Origin: Coturnix japonica
Taxonomy: Eukaryota; Chordata; Aves; Galliformes; Phasianidae
DNA length: 64,000 bases
Assembly: GCF_001577835.2 (NCBI RefSeq)
Contig: NC_029516.1
Location: 160,315,911 to 160,379,910 of the forward strand
Direction: 5' to 3'
Below the pieces are notes generated by a model. It ran no database searches, was not told the origin of the DNA, and saw only the letters and a program-made list of their open reading frames with translations. Position numbers and translations under genes: made by a program. Positions 27,401-39,535 of the stretch are shown piece after piece. How positions within the stretch are numbered: the stretch's first letter is position 1; the number at the start of each line of letters is the position of its first letter.

Positions 27401-30400
27401 CCTACTGGAAATGAAGATGCTACTCTTTGTATCTGCACAGCAAAACAGACATGTGGAGTAAGTCTCCATAGGCTGCCAATTAGAGGGTACACACAGCTGT
27501 GCATCAAACACTACAAAAATACCCCAGAAATACTATAAAGGTCAAACTGAGGTTCATGGGGGTAGTCAAATAATGGAGAGATTTTGGATGTCAGTGACAG
27601 AGGAAACCACAAGTGCGTCACTATTTTCTTTACAGAAGACAAGAATTCCCTAAGCCTCGGGCAGGTTAACAGAGAAAATAACACCACACTGTCTGGAACA
27701 GAAGAGTTCTTGTGATCTCCTCTGTAAACAATTGCCTCAAACAGCCTTCATAAAAATACAGCAAGTTCACCAGGCATACAAACTTCAACAGAATTGTTAG
27801 ATATAAACCAAAAGCCTGTTAAGAGAAGCACAGATGGCTTAGAATTTTCCCATTACAACAAAATAAAAACCAACCAACCAGCAATAACAAAACACCATTT
27901 TCCTGTGAAGACAGAGGCCAATCACAGTGTATTTAAGCGGTCTTTGTCTCCACAGTTTTTATTTTCCTGTTGACAGACATTATTTCCCCTTCAGGACCAT
28001 CTCCACATTTCTTTGACCCCAGCAGTAGAAGAAACCAAACCACACTTAACCCTGCATCGCACCATTGAGATACAACAGTAAGTCAGAAAGAAAACAAACT
28101 ACTAAAACATTGCCTCATGTAACTGAGAGCACAACTTGTATTTAAATGTAGTTTACATCCCACCTAAATCAACTTGGAAAATACACTTATGTCTTCTATA
28201 CGCCATTCATAATCAACAGTAATTGGCAAACTAAACCAAGTCAGGATAAATATTGAGTTTACCTTCATTAATGCGGTTTCACCGCTGCTCTGCTGCATGT
28301 TCACATATGCTCCAGCTTCCAGAAGAATGGCCACTGTTGTCAGAAAATTCTTCAAAAGAAAAGAAACAACCATCAAAACCACAAGACAAGTAGGTATAAC
28401 ACAGTATAACTTAGTTCGTTTCCATTTTAAAATACAAGCATGATGCATGTCAGAACTGATGCTGTTCTCTTTCACTGCTCATAAAGCAAATGCCGAGCAT
28501 TTACAATTCTTACTTTTTACAAAACCTTGTATTAACAAATACCCCAGGGAAAAAAAAAAAGCAAACTCAAAACCAAACAGTACGTTTGCATTAATCACCA
28601 GACAGGAATCAAGTTCCCTTTAGGCCTCACACATCTTCTACCTGGAAAGTATGTAAACCAACCTGAAAAAAGATTACCACCAAACATCCTCTAATGTAGC
28701 AGTCAGGTCAAGCTGGCCTTAGATTGAGCAGAGCTTGTCACTGCCTCTGTAGCCCCACTCTCAAGTAGCAAAATCTGCTTAATCAGAGATCTGGTCTCCA
28801 AGTTTCACAAGTCCCGCCCATCCAAAGAAAACAACGAGCAATTCTACTGCAAGAACTTCAGCCCCATGAAAGGGAAAACAGCCCTTGCATCAGCTTACCT
28901 TCCAAGCTACCCTGTGATATTCCCTTCGTAGACAGGTTTTACTATCACCTACAGTAACCACAGCCACCAAATATGCCATGAAGGTCATCCTGCTGTATCC
29001 TGCTAACTATTTAGGAATCACCCAAGGGAGATGAAAAAAGGGATACCAATTTTACATCTAAATAAAAGAGTCAAGAACTACAAATATGACAGTGACTGAG
29101 CCAACCTTTTCAGCTGCGTGTATCAATGCAGTTGTTCCATTTTTCTGCCTGCCATTAACTTTGGCTCCCTTCCTGATTAGGACCCGGAGGAGGTCGTCAT
29201 GCCCACCAGCAGCAGCAAGCATTACTAGGGTCATTCCACTGGAATCCTGCAACAACATCAATCATCACCATAAAAATCAATATCTGAATTTCACAGATCA
29301 CAGCTGCATTACAAAGAATGCAAATACAACAACAGGTTTCACAAGATTCTTCTCTTTTCACACATACATGACCGCCAGACACTGGCAAACTATCACCACA
29401 CACTCCTCTCACTCACAAACATCGTACTGAGCTCCAGAATACGAAGGGAATGGGCCAGAAAAAGAGGCAGCAAGGTATGAGACAGCAGGGAAAAGAGCGA
29501 GACAGGGGAAAAAGAAATTGGCAAAGCTGGAGAAAAACCTCCAGGTCTTAAGCCAACTGCTACCACAATGCTGCTTCTGGATTTTATTGGAGGAAAAATA
29601 TGAAGAGGTTCCTGTGAGCAGCCACTCTCACTCTTACATTTTCCACCAAACACTGCAATTCAAAAAGCACGTGCTTGCCTCAACAGTTCATTTGGCATCT
29701 TCTGTTCTACCGTGCCACAGATGATGAACAGTTCTTAAAATGTCAGATTTTAATTCTTAAAAATGGGCAAATTTGCTGCAGATCCAGCTACTGGGATGCT
29801 TCTATGAGAATTCACTTTGTTCAAGGAAATGGGGAACAAACACTGACACCTTTTACTTGGTGCTCCTCTGTCACCCACTGTGCTTTTTCTACAAAAGCTG
29901 CAGCTGGTCAGCAAGAGGGAACTTCTCAAACAGCCCAAATCCGTGCACTGCACCACTCAATAACTATTACAGAAAAATTACCTCTTGATCCAGATTATAT
30001 TCCTCGCTTGAAGAAAGCGCCATCTTTACAGTCATATAATCTCCACTTTTGACAGCATCCCTCAGGAGTGCTGGAAAATCAATTTAATGCAGGTAAAGCA
30101 TATTTCACTTTGAGATGCCAGATAAGAAAAGTCTGATCCTCCCAACAACTACTTACAACTGGATATTGGTTCTGCTGAGATGTGATTCTCATCTTCTCCA
30201 TCAAGATGCTTTTGAAAGTCTTCAAGCGTTAACCATTCTAACTGCATGTCCATACCCAAGCTCAAGACTTGTTGCTTGCCATCTATCGTATTTATAAAAG
30301 AAAACAATAAGTAACAACTTTTAAATTCCCACATCACTCTCAGCTTGCCATTACTTCAGCAATCATCGGCACAACACACTACTTTTCAAACAGACTTTGG

Positions 30401-33400
30401 AAGCCAATGGGAAATGATTCCAAACAATGAAAGCTGTGTTGCAAGCAGACAAAAAAGGCTTTTACTTGTTTGTTTCATGGCATTAGGCTGAAGCGATCAG
30501 AGATGGCAAACACTCCATAGCTGTAACAGAATAAATACAACAGGAACACGCTGATAGGTTGAAAAATTCGCAATGAGTTTCAAAAGAAAATACCGGTCCA
30601 GCCTCCTGGGGTAGTGAGAACTGGAGCATTAAAAGATGCAAGCAGGAATGGAGTTAGTATCAAATGCAAGCTCTCCTCTATCTCCTAGGCTTGGTTCTAC
30701 AGCTCACCAGAGTTCTCCATTTGACACACATCCACTACTTCTCGACCACCTCCTGCAGCAACGTAATTCCATGTTTCTGCTTCATCTTTTATCCTCCTCT
30801 CCTTGTGTACTTTGCTGTCTTTTAATTTTAATTCTTCTATGAATTTATATTCTAGCGAGGGTTCTTCTCTTTTGCAGTTATTCTCAGAGTATTCCTTTTT
30901 TTCTTCTGAAGCTACATTAAACGTGTCAAGTGCACTTTTGATGTCCTTATAGCCTAGAACATTAAGACAGTTACCAAGAATGACTTCTCAAGCCACTGAA
31001 GGCTTTCACATAACAGAATTTAAATAAGTGACCAGAGTCCATTAAGTAAAGATCTACTCTCTCTTCATAAGTTAATCATTGCTGAAGTGCAGGAGCAAGC
31101 TTAACAAAAAAGCCAAAATCAGGGCCAGCTAGTTCACCTTCAGCGACCCTGGTAAGCCTGGACTCTGACTGCTTTCTACTTAGCAACACCTTCTTAAGAA
31201 ATTTAGTTTAGAATTATGCATCAATTACTACTTTGAAAACATGTTTCAGTACCTGTGACAACCAAAAAGCACGTGCTGTACATAGAGCAGGAATTAACCA
31301 TCCGCTTGCTGCTTTTTTTGAGTTCTGTCAGCATCTACTGGCCTTTAAGTGAAAGCTGTTTCTCTGCCAATAGCTTTTGAAGCACCACAGCTCTTCCTAC
31401 AGCCATTCAGAATGCTGAAGGCAGAACTACCAAGTTCTCTCAATTCATCCTTATCAGAGTGATAAGGAAACTTATACTGAATAGAATCACCCAGAATTTT
31501 CTTGAGACCAGGAGTGGTAACATTAATACCCCATCACACAACTAAGAACTGAAGCCCAACACAGACATTTCCCATTTCAAGTCACCTTGCTGTGATGCTT
31601 TGAGGCTTGTACAGTAACCCATTACAGTGGCTAAAGCAAGAGTCAGGAAGTTTGCCTGAAGAGAACCTCTACCCCCTACTCCAGAAATACAAAGTGTGTA
31701 TTTATAATGGCATCAAAACGCTTCTGGAAATAGACAGTAGTTGGGTGAACTCACTCAAAAAGATTGTAGTCACTGATGTTATGAAGAGTTAACAATACTA
31801 AATGAAAAAGGGCAAGATCTCGATTTGTCTATGAAAACATTATGGGCTTTATAAACTTTCATGCCTTGTGCAGCCTTCTCACAAAGCTATAAGAAGGCAG
31901 GCTTTCATTTCTTAAAAGGAAAGCAGAAATTGCTTCTCTAGCACGTATTACAAATGTCATGCTGTATCTGCCCTTATAAGAATGAGAGGAGAATGCCTTG
32001 AAAGGTGCTCCCCTTCTCTTTTAAGCAATTAATGCTTACCTTTTAGAACCTTCTGTTCTTTTCTGTTCTTTTCTTCTTTCTCAGACTCTTTTTTAACAGA
32101 TTTTTCCTTCATTTCAGTTTTCTTTATTTCTTTCCCCTGTTATTAAGAAAAAGGATGAAATGAGTGCAGTAGGGAGAAAGTGGAAAATAACACTACAGAA
32201 ATCTTATGGACAACAGACCTGCAGACATTCCTAAGAAAAGAATTAAATGGCCGAGACAGGAGCTGCTCTGGAAAGGCTTCTTCACTAAGAGGAAAAGGTC
32301 TTCCAAATTAAGGAACTCCAGTTTGGAATTCTGCAGCACCCCAGCCACGCGTGGCACTCACACATAGCAAAACCAGCATACATTTAAAATTAGGCTGTGT
32401 TACCATTTCCTAAGATGACACATAGCACAGACAAACACACCAGGAAACCACTCTATTTAACATTCTGAGTCTGAAATGTTAGCTGGTGAGTCAGTTGAGA
32501 CTCCAAAGCAAGCAGAAACCAGAACCCTCTCTCAGAAGCGCTGTCTCTACTAAAACTGAGGTACGACAGCTGGAATCCCAAGGTACCAAATAAGGAGACT
32601 ACAACTCAAAGAGGCACAGAAAAATATTCAAGTCCTTGATGATCACAGAATCACTAATGCTGCCATTTCTTAAAATGGTTTAAAAAAAAAATGAATTTAG
32701 TACATCATGAAACCTTTCTTTTCTCCCCTCAAAACTCTGCCTTTTGGTGACAGTCAACATGAACCAGCAGCACAGACAGACATCATCCCAAGCAGGTGCC
32801 ACAGTAGAAGCAAAAAACTGACAAGATTACCAGACATTGCTAAGCACAAGGCCTGGTAACAAACTTGAGTTCTGTTCCAGATTTCCTAATGTTGATGAGA
32901 TACACAGCATGCCCTACACGTTTATTTTTAGAAGGTAAAACAAAAGGGAGAAAGGGTTCATCACACAAAATTACTCCAAACAGGGAATACTGTGCCATAC
33001 ATTGACATGACAGTGCTCTGTAATTGGAAAGGAGTCAGGCAGCTGAAACAAGGCTGTGCTTTACTTTCAAAAGAACGATACGCTTTGGCCCACAGCTTCA
33101 TGACACTCAGCATACCCCAAAGCTCTGCGCTGAGCCCAACCACGCAGCGAGTCCACAGGTGCTCTGGGCAGTAACTGGCCAGACAGAGACAACCCCCTTT
33201 CAGCACGCAGGAGATGGATGGCAAAAAGCAGAATGCCTTCCAAGCTACACCCAGTGAGAGTGCTGCCTGAGGAGCAGTAAGAAAACCAACCTTCCCCCTG
33301 CTGTTGATTTCTTCATATTTGAGGTGATGGAGTTTGTATACTGTTGGCAATAAACAGAATTCCAAGGATGTATCTGATCATCTGGTGCTGCTCTCTTATG

Positions 33401-36400
33401 AATGCTATAGCCTCAAACTATGAGAAAATACTTAATGAAGGGCCATACCCTTTCAGTTAGTGACTACTGTAAAGAAAATGAGTTAAATAGCTGTGTGAAA
33501 CCAGCTATGCCCCACAGCTAGCTATTGCTTAACCTTGTTTACAAGAGCTTTCACCACTAAGCTCCCACAAAAAGAGTACTTTGTGCAGCTCAGCTCTGAG
33601 GTTACTCCATGCAATACTTCTGTTCTCTGTCCAAAACAAATCAGTGTGCTTACATTAAGGTGCCTACCCCATACAGAAAGCAGCCTCAGAGGACTGCAAC
33701 TGAACCTACAGAAAATAAGACACTTGTCATCACCCAATTATGGCCTCAGAAGCAGTGGGACATAATGCAATAAGCACCAAGGTACCCGTGTGTGGAACAG
33801 ATGTTTTCATTTTAAGTACACACACATAGCAAATTGGAGATTCACATTTTCATACCTAAAAGCCACTCTTCTCTTCCAAAGCATTCCCCTCTTTCTATTG
33901 TCCAAAATCCACTTCTTCCATCCTGCCTACAGACCCTACAGTGCATCTTTCATTTGCTTTACCCATCTCATTAACCATCACACTCTCATTTTTCCATTTG
34001 CCATCATAAACAGCAGCCTTTTCGGCTTCCTCTGCCCCAGATGTGTCTGATCCGAAGCCCTCCCCAGCGCTGCTCAGCACTCTCATGCTGCTCACCTCCT
34101 CAGCTGACTCCACAGCCTTGCGTCCTCTCTCCTCAGCGCTCACCTTTAAAGCCTTCTGTGCCAACACGGGAGCAGCTGACACTTTCTCTGACTCTGCAGC
34201 TACCACTTTCACTTTTTCTTGACTTTTCTGCTTTTTGAGCATGCTTTTCTTCTCCAAATAGACATCTTTAATTTCCACTTTTCTACCTTCCTCTTTGCAG
34301 TCTTCCATTTTCTGATTCTTTTTCTTCTTTCTTTTAGCCTTAACCTCGAGGCTTTCATCTTCATTACTCGCTGATCCATCAAGCTGTCTGTCAGCAATGG
34401 AATCTTTTTCAGCAGTTTCTTCTTCCAACCTCTCTTTTTCACCTTTTACTTGCTGTTCCTCCTCTTTATTTTCAGCGCCTAAGCCTGGATTTTCATGATC
34501 AATCTCCTGAAAGAGGGCACCATCTAAAACACTTGGCTCTGCGTCAAACTGAGCATCTCCTTGCTTCTCCTTCCGCAACTTTTTACTTTCTTTAGAATCT
34601 TCTTTAGTTTTTACTTTCACATCTTTAACTTCTCCCTTCTTTTTCTTCACTTCCTTACTATCATCTTTCCTTTGCTTCTTTGGATCCTTTGAATCTTCCT
34701 TTGTTTCTGAAGTCCTTTTTTTGGGCTTTGAATCCAATCCCAAACTATCTGAGGAACCTTCACATTCTGTCCTGGATTTCTCTTTGACTTTGGCAGATTT
34801 CGACTTTTTCTTCTTCAGGTCATCCGCACTTCTATCCTCTCCCTCTTTTGACTTTTTCTTTTTCTTCTTTGGTGAAACATCCTCTTTCGTTTCGCTTTGC
34901 CCATCATTGTCAGATTCTGCTTCAAACACGTCATCGTTTAGACAAAGTTTCTAAAATGCAGGGAAAAAAAAAAAGAACATTTACTCCCCCATTAAACTGC
35001 ATCACTTCAATGTAAGTCATATCAAAATGGCAGTGGTTGTGCTTGGGAAAAGTCAACTGTTTTTTATACATCGCAAATAACATCCCTTGCAGCCAAAGCA
35101 AGGTTTGTAAGCACAATTCTAGTTTACTTTCCTACATCACATCACATTAATGGCTACCTGAAAGAGAACCAACATCTAAGGGAGCAAAGCAAACCAACTG
35201 GACTCTCAGCAGCTCAATTCTACAACCAAACTAAATTTCAACTCTTTCACACCAAAAACAACTGCCTTGTTTTCACAGTTTACCTACGTATTTCTCCCAA
35301 GCAAGGTCCCAGCTTTCAAAAATGGCTCTCACGTAGAACTGTGAAAATGACTGAACAGTTAAACGGAATCAAACAAGAGAAAACTACCTTCCTGCAAAAA
35401 AGCTGACTGTGTTTTTCTTATCTGATGATTTACTGCTTCTTAACCACTGGATTCATCTGCTACAAGGAGGGTGAAAAGAGCAGACACAGCTTCAGTGCTA
35501 ATAAGCCTGTGAGCAGGGAAAGGAGGTTGCTTTTGTTGTCAAAAAGTAACTAAAATAACCACACATCATCGCCTCAGTTTCTAATGAAGCATATTAAATT
35601 TTAAATGGATTCACACTCTATGAGCAAGCCTGCTGATTTGAAAAAGCTCCTTAACCAGACAACAGCAACAATGTCTGAGGTCTGCTGGAAGAAAAAGCTT
35701 TCAGATCAAAGATCACCCAAGTCATGACTTCCAGATCCCAAACATCTTGCATTCCCACTCCCGCCATTAGAAGAGCCCAGGCGGGCAGTATATCCTCCAC
35801 CAAGGACTGCAAGAGGAGGAGCACACCTGAAGGTCCTTCTTCACAGGCTTCGGCTTGGTGTCCACAAGCTTTTTTCTGAATTCAAGCAGCACCTCTTTGC
35901 AGTCTTCCAAATGAACCTCTGGCTCCCAGGTATCGTCATCAGAGGTATAGCCCTTCCACCGCACTTTGTACAGAATTACACCCTGTAAGAAAAGAACCAA
36001 AACACTGAGTATGTTACAGCACAGTGTTATCCCTCCACTCAGTTCTTGTAGCTTCTCTTCCGTGAAGAGGATTTCAAACCTTAAGATCTGTAACATAGTA
36101 GCACTGCTCACTCAGCTCTGAATTGAAGTTTACAATGTGTTAGATTTACAATCAATGCCACTTTTGACCAACTGCAATACCAACAATCAGAAACAAGAGC
36201 CCTTCAATGAGATCAACTGTATTTCTAGACAAAACTGAATTAGTTACAAAGATATTGGTAAAAGATTACAATGGCAGCCCTAGACAAATTCTTTCAATAG
36301 TATCTAAGCTGCCGTTGTGGTTTCATCCTCTAATTTCATCAGATAACAAGTCTGTTAGCATTAAAGGGAGAAAAGGAAAAAAAAAAAAAAAAAAAAAAAG

Positions 36401-38149
36401 GAAAAAAAGAAGGTGGTTTTTGCTAGAGCATCTCTTGATTTTCTCCTAAATAAATCGAACAGCCCAAATCTCACACTCCTCAGCGTGGCCTCCTTCCTCT
36501 GCTGAGAGGCCAGGCTTTAGGCCTGGTGGGAGCACAGCCCAGCAAGCAGCACTCTGTGCCTTCTGCACCAACCTTCACTGCATGGCAGAGATGCATCCTG
36601 TGGGGTCAATGTGGTCACCTTCCTACACTGACCTTGCGGCCTCGTTAAACAGAGGTCTGGCAATGACCAGCAGCAAACTTTAAAAGATAAATCTGTTTTC
36701 CATTAAAAATTTAATAGTAAACACAAGGCAACGTAACCATCCCAGAACTGATATTCTAAAAAGAAAATCCCCCACTGAATGCAGTATACAGCTTCTTCCA
36801 TTCCTTGCAGGTGTGAGTGACTACCTGCCATGCCGTGCATGTCTGCAGCACAGGAGCACAGCCCCCATTTGAGAGCCTGACTGAAGCCTAGCAGCAAAAT
36901 ACGACCTACTTAAAATAAACAAGTAGGAAAAACAAAAATTGCTTCTAAAAAGCTGCGTTTGGTAATTTTTGCTTCTGAAATTTAGTCAGTTTCTGAAAGA
37001 CAACGAGGCCTTGGAGCATGTTCAGAGAAGAGCAATGAAGCTGCAGCACCAGGCTGATGGGGAGCAGCTGAGGGAGCTGGGATTGTTCAGTCCAGAGAAC
37101 AGACTCGGGGGAGACCTTAGTGCAATCTGCAACTGCATGAAGGGGGGGTGTGGTAAGATGGGGGTCTCAGCCAACCAGCCACTGTGTAACAGCAACAGCA
37201 CCAGAGGGAATGGCCTTCAGTTGCACCAGGTTCAGGTTGTACATTAGGAACAACTCAGGAGTAAAGAGGCAGCGGCTGCCCAGGGAGGTGCCGTATCCCC
37301 GGCGATACCGAAGAAACACGTGGATGCAGCACTGCGGGATGTGGTTGGTGGCACGGTGGGAAATGGGCAGTGAATGATCTTAGAGATATTTCCAAACTCG
37401 GTGATTCAGTGAAAGGCTTCTATGGAGACAAGCAGGCAGCTCTCAGCGGAATGAGAGAGGCAACGGAGCGCAGCCTGACGGAGAGCAGCCTGACACAGCC
37501 TCAAGGCCGCTGCAGCCGATACTGCAGCTGGAGAACACGCGCCGGTTCGGAGCGGGCTCTCCCAGCCCCTCAGGCCGCAGCTCGTGCACGGGGCAGCGCA
37601 GCTTCGTGCCGCCGTCAGAGCAGGAAACTTTGCGAACACACCCCGGGTCCGGCCGAGGCGGGAAGCCGGGACACGTTGCCTGCGGAACCACCCGCCCAAA
37701 GGCCGGTAACGCCCGAGCTCGGCCCGGCAGCGCCCGCCGCTCGCGCACACGGCGGGCAGGTAGCGGCGGTCAGCCCAGCCCACCCGGCCCGGCCGCAACC
37801 GCTGCGCAGCCCAACACACGGCCCGAACCCAGGGCCCGCACCCGCTGCCGGCCGCCGCAGAGCCCCGCGGCCGCTCCCGGTGCCGCCGCAGCCCCCGGAG
37901 GCAGCGGGCACTGACGGGCGGCGCCGCGCTCACCCCCTCGGTCTTCACGTCGAGGATCTTCTCCACTTCGAACACGTCCTCCTCCTCCTCCTCGCTCTCG
38001 CCCGCCCGCGCTCCCGCAGCACCGCCGGCCCCGCCGCCGTCCACCACCGCGTTCTCCCCGTCCCCGGCCGCCGTCTCCGTCTCCTCCTCTTCCCCCGCCC
38101 CCTCCAGCCGGGCCGCCGCCGCTTCAGCCCCGCTCCCCGCCGCCGCCAT
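22118..38149 (-). CDS. MPHOSPH8: MPHOSPH8 (MPP8), complete, 14 coding exons, 858 aa
   Basis: MPP8 is the H3K9me3-binding subunit of the nuclear HUSH complex (with TASOR and periphilin), which silences retroelements and other intronless transgene-like DNA. Coding exons, in transcript order: 38149-37934, 35982-35827, 34950-34096, 32136-32040, 30953-30708, 30282-30157, 30070-29982, 29246-29106, 28349-28263, 26517-26363, 24474-24320, 23496-23369, 22526-22443, 22159-22118 (TGA). All introns are GT-AG, phases join without conflict, and the total is 2577 nt, close to the human 860 aa. Domains: acidic Ala/Gly/Glu N-terminus; chromodomain at about 57-117 with cage residues F60, W81 and Y84; a long Lys/Glu-rich disordered region 125-440; a linker ending in a conserved block at 524-565; ankyrin repeats about 570-720; and a C-terminal TASOR-binding domain about 725-858 that ends GAYRVQLQ as in human. 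The start is the first ATG, in a YY1-like context within the CpG island. Introns hold CR1 and SINE copies, listed separately. Confidence 0.97.
22268..22410 (-). mobile_element. CR1 LINE 3' fragment in MPHOSPH8 intron 13
   Basis: The plus strand reads 'cagaatggcctgggttgaaa', then 'catccagcctggccttga' and 'ctccagggatggggcatc', the reverse complement of a CR1 3' end. It fills half of the 283-bp intron between the last two coding exons. Confidence 0.85.
23021..23194 (-). mobile_element. Dimeric tRNA-derived SINE with CR1-type tail, copy 1
   Basis: Read on the minus strand, the element starts with 'tgccccggtggcgcagtgg' (an A-box match, TGGCGCAGTGG), then has a B-box-like 'ggttcgaatc' type block. 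A second tRNA-like unit follows, with A box 'tggcgcaagtgg' and B-box-like 'gctcaaatccc'. It closes with a CR1 3' end ('gatgatctctaaggtccctt'). It lies in MPHOSPH8 intron 12. By eye it is about 85-90% identical to the copy at 41760-41946. I do not recognise the family name. Confidence 0.75.
24915..25020 (-). mobile_element. CR1 LINE 3' fragment in MPHOSPH8 intron 10
   Basis: The plus strand reads 'cagaatcattaaggttggaa', then 'aagaccactaagatcattta' and 'catcaccaccatcccaacta', the reverse complement of a CR1 3' end. Confidence 0.8.
26363..29246 (-). CDS. MPHOSPH8: MPHOSPH8 exons 8-10: ankyrin repeats
   Basis: The three exons (29246-29106, 28349-28263, 26517-26363) encode successive ankyrin units: GMTLVMLAAAGGHDDLLRVL, then NGTTALIHAAEK, GETALMKACKRGNSDIVRLM and NSALHFAKQCNNVLVYEQL. 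The TALxxA and GxxxIVxxL signatures are plain. The intervening sequence is intronic. Confidence 0.95.
27282..27300 (+). repeat. Homopolymer C tract (19 C) in MPHOSPH8 intron 9
   Basis: Nineteen C residues on the plus strand are nineteen G residues in the MPHOSPH8 pre-mRNA, followed on the plus strand by a T run. It lies between exons 9 and 10 and is a possible intronic G-quadruplex. Confidence 0.9.
34096..34950 (-). CDS. MPHOSPH8: MPHOSPH8 exon 3: Lys/Glu-rich disordered region
   Basis: This is the largest exon (855 nt, 285 codons, phase 0 at both ends). It starts KLCLNDDVFEAESDND and ends ESAEE, where GAG is followed by the donor GTGAGC. The open frame runs on past the donor to 33895, but that tail has no counterpart in the human protein. 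The content is low-complexity (KKKKKKSKEG and similar), with SET/KED repeats and likely nuclear localisation signals. Conservation with mammals is in composition and scattered blocks rather than residue by residue. Confidence 0.93.
35827..35982 (-). CDS. MPHOSPH8: MPHOSPH8 exon 2: chromodomain core
   Basis: This exon has 52 codons in phase 0. It encodes 'YKVRWKGYTSDDDTWEPE' followed by 'HLEDCKEVLLEFRKK'. It supplies two of the three aromatic-cage residues (W81 and Y84) that bind trimethyl-lysine, while F60 comes from exon 1. The motif is nearly identical to mammalian MPP8, so H3K9me3 reading should be intact. Confidence 0.97.
36370..36415. repeat. A-rich simple repeat in MPHOSPH8 intron 1
   Basis: A long run of A with a few G interruptions. 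It is not followed by a recognisable retrotransposon body. Confidence 0.8.
36970..37375 (+). mobile_element. CR1 LINE 3' fragment in MPHOSPH8 intron 1
   Basis: A forward-orientation CR1: 'agagcaatgaagctgcagca', 'ctgagggagctgggattgtt', 'cagcggctgcccagggagg'. It ends near 37375, just inside the MPHOSPH8 CpG island, and is antisense to the gene. Confidence 0.85.
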
Positions 38150-38275
38150 TTTGGGCCGAGTTTCAAACGGCGATGGGGAAAAGCGGCTGCGACACCCGCA
38201 GCAGCCAATAGGAGAACGGCGGCCGTGACGGCACGAGAGGGGCGGGACCAGCGCGAGGCGGGCGGGACCGGTATA
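37450..38275. promoter_or_regulatory. MPHOSPH8: MPHOSPH8 CpG island and promoter
   Basis: Dense CpG sequence covers exon 1, the start of intron 1 and about 120 bp upstream. Read in the minus direction, upstream of the ATG at 38149: a YY1-like site overlapping the start (CCAAAATGGCGGC), a CHR-like TTTGAA at about 38161-38168 (cell-cycle DREAM/MuvB element), and a CCAAT box in inverted form at 38205-38209. No TATA box is seen. The factor assignments follow from known motifs and have not been tested here. The island stops abruptly at the minisatellite. Confidence 0.75.
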
Positions 38276-39535
38276 TGATGGGCGGTGTGAGGTACAGCGG
38301 GACCGGTATGTGATGGGCGGTGTGAGGTACAGCGGGACCGGTATATGATGGGCGGTGTGAGGTAAAGCTGGTCCTGTATATGATGGGCGGTGTGAGGTAC
38401 GGCTGGTCCGGTATATGATGGGCGGTGTGAGGTAAAGCTGGTCCGGTATATGATGGGCGGTGTGAGGTACAGCGGGACCGGTATGTGATGGGCGGTGTGA
38501 GTAAGCTGGTCCGGTATATGATGGGCGGTGTGAGGTACGGCTGGTCCGTATATGATGGGCGGGGTGTGAGGTAAAGCCTGGTCCTGTATATGAATGGGCG
38601 GCTGTGAGGTAAAGCTGGTCCGGTATATGATGGGCGGTGTGAGGTAAAGCTGGTCCTGTAATATGATGGGCGGTGGTGGGTAAGCTGGTCCGGTAATGAT
38701 GGGCGGTGTGAGGTAATAGCTGGTCCTGTATATGATGGCGGTGGTGGAGGTAACCGCTGGCACCGGTATATGATGGGCGGTGTGAGGTAAAGCTGGTCCT
38801 GTATATGATGGGCGGTGTGAGGTACGGCTGGTCCGGAATATGATGGGCGGTGTGAGGTACGGCGGGACCGGTATATGATGGGCGGTGTGAGGTACAGCTG
38901 GTCCGGTATGTGATGGGCAGTGTGAGGTACAGCTGGTCCGGTATATGATGGGCGGTGTGAGGTACAACTGGTCCGGTATATGATGGGCGGTGTGAGGTAC
39001 AGCGGGACCGGTATATGATGGGCGGTGTGAGGTACAGCGGGACCGGTATATGATGGGCGGTGTGAGGTACAGCGGGACCGGTATGTGATGGGCGGTGTGA
39101 GGTACGGATGGTCCGGTATGTGATGGGTGGTGTGAGGTACAGCTGGTCCGGTATATGATGGGCGGTGTGAGGNNNNNNNNNNNNNNNNNNNNNNNNNNNN
39201 NNNNNNNNNNNNNNNNNNNNNNNNNNNNNNNNNNNNNNNNNNNNNNNNNNNNNNNNNNNNNNNNNNNNNNNNNNNNNNNNNNNNNNNNNNNNNNNNNNNN
39301 NNNNNNNNNNNNNNNNNNNNNNNNNNNNNNNNNNNNNNNNNNNNNNNNNNNNNNNNNNNNNNNNNNNNNNNNNNNGTATGTGATGGGCGGTGTGAGGTAC
39401 GGATGGTCCGGTATGTGATGGGTGGTGTGAGGTACAGCTGGTCCGGTATATGATGGGCGGTGTGAGGTACGGATGGTCCGGTATGTGATGGGCGGTGTGA
39501 GGTACAGCGGGACCGGTATATGATGGGCGGTGTGT
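38270..39535. repeat. 35-bp minisatellite upstream of MPHOSPH8, with gap
   Basis: Tandem units of 35 bp run without spacer: 'ggtatatgatgggcggtgtg' followed by 'aggtacagcgggacc'. There are two main variants of the last third (cagcgggacc and aaagctggtcc) and a third (cggctggtcc). About 36 unit-lengths fit the span, including the 203 N at 39173-39375. Units at about 38540-38760 carry many single-base indels, unlike the clean flanking units. The array starts within 125 bp of the MPHOSPH8 start codon and is GC-rich and G-skewed on the plus strand. Confidence 0.95.
39173..39375. other. Assembly gap (203 N) inside the minisatellite
   Basis: A run of N flanked on both sides by the same 35-bp units. 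The true array length is therefore unknown and probably longer than shown. Confidence 0.99.

Noticed and set aside
33895-34095. Continuation of the MPHOSPH8 exon 3 frame beyond the donor
   Set aside because: A good GTGAGC donor at the human-equivalent position and the phase-matched exon at 32136 show that this part is intronic.
37370-38278. Plus-strand open frame of about 300 codons
   Set aside because: It is a CpG-island shadow opposite MPHOSPH8 exon 1, rich in Arg/Pro/Ala, with no family signature.
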